DNA of 6,966 bases from a bacterium (lineage in GTDB: Bacteria > UBP13 > UBA5359): NCBI GenBank assembly GCA_028699365.1, contig JAQVUQ010000144.1, positions 1 through 6,966 of the forward strand. The letters are read 5' to 3'. Made by a program: the position numbers and the translations under genes. The notes beneath the pieces are model-generated. The model was not told the DNA's origin and searched no databases. It worked only from the letters and a program-made list of their open reading frames with translations. The first letter of the stretch is position 1, and each line of letters begins with the position of its first letter. Of the stretch, positions 5,383 to 6,966 are shown piece by piece.

Positions 5383-6966
5383 CACCTATGTTAAAGCAAT
5401 ACTATACGGTAAAGGAGGAGGTCGGCGATGCCTTCCTCTTTTTCCGTCTGGGCGATTTTTATGAGATGTTCGGTGAGGATGCCGAGCTGGCCTCGCGTCT
5501 CCTGGAGATAACGCTTACTTCCAGAGAAGCCGGTAAGGAGAGACGCATACCCATGTGCGGCGTTCCCTACCACTCGGCCGAGAAATACATCGCTCGCCTG
5601 GTGAAGAAGGGCTACAGCGTGGCCATCTGCGAGCAGGTGGAGGACCCGGAGACGGCCAAAGGCCTGGTGCGCCGCGAGGTCATCAGGATTGTCACGCCAG
5701 GCACACTGGTGGAAGACAGCTTTCTGGAAGCCAGAGGCGACAACTACCTGCTGGCGGTGGGCCTGGACGGCTCTGATTACGGGCTGGCTTACGCCGATAT
5801 CTCCACGGCCGAGTTCAAGTTGACCAATCTGCGGACCAGGGAAGAGCTTATCAATGAAATAGACCGCCTGCAGCCGGCCGAGATACTCCTGCCGCCGGCG
5901 CTGGCTGAGGAGAAGGGCAGCCTGCCCCTGGCGTCCGTTCCCGTTCACGATTGCGACGATATGACGGTTGAGAGAGCCAGAGATATTCTCTGTCGTCACT
6001 TTGGTGTGATGTCGCTGGCCGGGTTCGGGTGCGAAGGCATGGGTGCGGCACAAAAGGCCGCCGCCTCGGTTTTGAACTATCTGCTCCGAACACAGAAGCA
6101 GGAATTGCCGCATATAACCTCTCTGAGCGCTTATGGACAGAGCGGGCGTATGATCCTGGACCGGGCCACCGTGCGCAGTCTGGAACTGACCTTCAATATG
6201 CGCGACGGCGGTCGTCAGGGCACTCTCCTGGGCGTGCTGGACCAGACCGTGACCACCATGGGCGGTCGTCTGATGCGCCGCTGGATAATAGAGCCTCTGG
6301 TCGAAGTGCCGGCCATAGAGCGTCGTCTGGAAGCCGTCCAGGAGATGATGTCGTCTCGCAAGACATCTGAACTCCTGCATCAGCATCTGGAATCCGTTTA
6401 CGATCTGGAACGGCTCTTGAGCCGCATCACCCTGGGACAGGCCAACGGCCGCGACATGGTGGCGTTCAGATCTTCCCTGGCCGCTCTCCCGGATATAAAG
6501 GCCCTGCTCTCAGCCGCAGAAGCGCCGCTTCTTAAGGGGCTTGGCGAGAGCATCACAGTGCTGGAGGATATCCGGCAGATGATAGCCGCGGCCATTGTGG
6601 ACGAGCCGCCTCTGACGCTGCGGGACGGCGGCATCATCCGCGACGGTTACAACGAGGAACTGGATCGTCTGCGCTCAGTCTCCAGAGAGGGTAAGGGCTG
6701 GCTGAACCGCATAGAGACGCAGGAGCGCGAGCGAACTGGTATCAAAAATTTAAAAATTGGCTTCAATCAGGTTTTCGGCTACTACATAGAGGTCACCAAG
6801 GCCAATGTGCCACAGGTGCCTGACGATTATATACGCAAACAGACCATGGTCAATGCGGAGCGATACATAACTCCGGAACTGAAGGACTACGAGAGCATGA
6901 TCCTCAACGCCGAGGAGAGAATAGGGACTCTGGAATACGAACTCTTCAACGCGGTGCGTGATGCCG
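5367..6966 (+). CDS. mutS: DNA mismatch repair protein MutS, N-terminal part (cut by window end)
   Basis: The frame is open for 533 codons from ATG 5367 to the window end; complete MutS is about 850-880 residues. The start overlaps miaB by 16 bp and has GAGG (5359-5362) 4 nt upstream. A second ATG at 5388 has no ribosome binding site. Domain I includes the mismatch-wedge motif GDFYEMF, with the base-stacking Phe and Glu at F31 and E33, followed by IPMCGVPYHSAEKYIARLV, GYSVAICEQVEDP and RIVTPGT. The connector domain spans about 125-255. The lever/core begins near 270, with LDRATVRSLEL and LDQTVTTMGGRLMRRWI. The clamp motif IGFNQVFGYYIEV ends near residue 476, and MVNAERYITPEL follows. The Walker A ATPase and dimer parts lie beyond the window. 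The presence of the Phe-x-Glu wedge indicates mismatch-repair MutS (MutS1) rather than MutS2. No frameshift is visible. It is probably translated in coupling with miaB. Confidence 0.96.
   Translation, partial: MQQSLTPMLKQYYTVKEEVGDAFLFFRLGDFYEMFGEDAELASRLLEITLTSREAGKERRIPMCGVPYHSAEKYIARLVKKGYSVAICEQVEDPETAKGLVRREVIRIVTPGTLVEDSFLEARGDNYLLAVGLDGSDYGLAYADISTAEFKLTNLRTREELINEIDRLQPAEILLPPALAEEKGSLPLASVPVHDCDDMTVERARDILCRHFGVMSLAGFGCEGMGAAQKAAASVLNYLLRTQKQELPHITSLSAYGQSGRMILDRATVRSLELTFNMRDGGRQGTLLGVLDQTVTTMGGRLMRRWIIEPLVEVPAIERRLEAVQEMMSSRKTSELLHQHLESVYDLERLLSRITLGQANGRDMVAFRSSLAALPDIKALLSAAEAPLLKGLGESITVLEDIRQMIAAAIVDEPPLTLRDGGIIRDGYNEELDRLRSVSREGKGWLNRIETQERERTGIKNLKIGFNQVFGYYIEVTKANVPQVPDDYIRKQTMVNAERYITPELKDYESMILNAEERIGTLEYELFNAVRDA

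Noticed and set aside
5388-5390. Alternative mutS start at the second ATG
   Set aside because: No ribosome binding site precedes it, whereas ATG 5367 has GAGG upstream and keeps the usual overlap coupling with miaB.
5391-6386. Long antisense ORF (331 codons) opposite mutS
   Set aside because: It lies entirely opposite a well-supported mutS frame, shows no recognisable domain and is explained by GC-rich codon bias of the real gene.

Overview
The window reads as bacterial chromosome. All supported genes lie on the + strand. The left and right parts look like core chromosome (end of a UPF0182 membrane protein gene, miaB, mutS). Between them is a more AT-rich, accessory-looking stretch of roughly 1.6-4.0 kb. 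The miaB-mutS order and the UPF0182 family occur in Chloroflexota, Clostridia-like Firmicutes and some other lineages. A Dehalococcoidia-like Chloroflexota or a clostridial relative is my best guess, but the sequence does not settle the taxon. There are no rRNA, tRNA, CRISPR or insertion-sequence signatures.

Layout. Positions 1-167 hold the C-terminal end of a UPF0182 protein. It overlaps by 4 bp a 59-residue four-cysteine zinc-ribbon-like protein (164-343, TTG start). Next are an exported SGNH/GDSL esterase-like hydrolase (369-1604) and a membrane-anchored 436-residue protein of unknown function (1660-2970) whose C-terminus resembles the pseudopilin GspG type. A 20-codon mini-ORF links these two through ATGA overlaps at both ends. 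A 33-codon ORF with a strong ribosome binding site (2997-3098) encodes a small hydrophobic peptide that resembles the membrane anchor of the 436-residue protein.

The 3099-3212 gap is the most structured non-coding part. It has a near-consensus sigma-70 promoter (TTGACA, 17 bp, TATAAA). A perfect 18-bp inverted repeat with a 2-bp centre, built from four 7-bp repeats, lies over the predicted transcription start. It precedes an AbrB/MazE-type antitoxin-like regulator (3213-3485), for which the repeat is a good candidate autoregulatory operator. No toxin gene follows. Only 15 bp downstream is a broken aldo/keto reductase that stops about half way through its barrel.

miaB (4057-5382, TTG start) follows. 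Its start region combines a hairpin with a T-run, an extended -10 box and the ribosome binding site in about 40 bp. mutS overlaps the miaB end by 16 bp and runs off the window after 533 codons. MiaB (tRNA modification) and MutS (mismatch repair) form an apparent two-gene operon. The SGNH hydrolase and the 436-residue protein look like a separate, probably co-translated pair acting at or outside the membrane. The most interesting part is the orphan regulator with its repeated-heptamer operator. I see no complete, clearly new multi-gene system.
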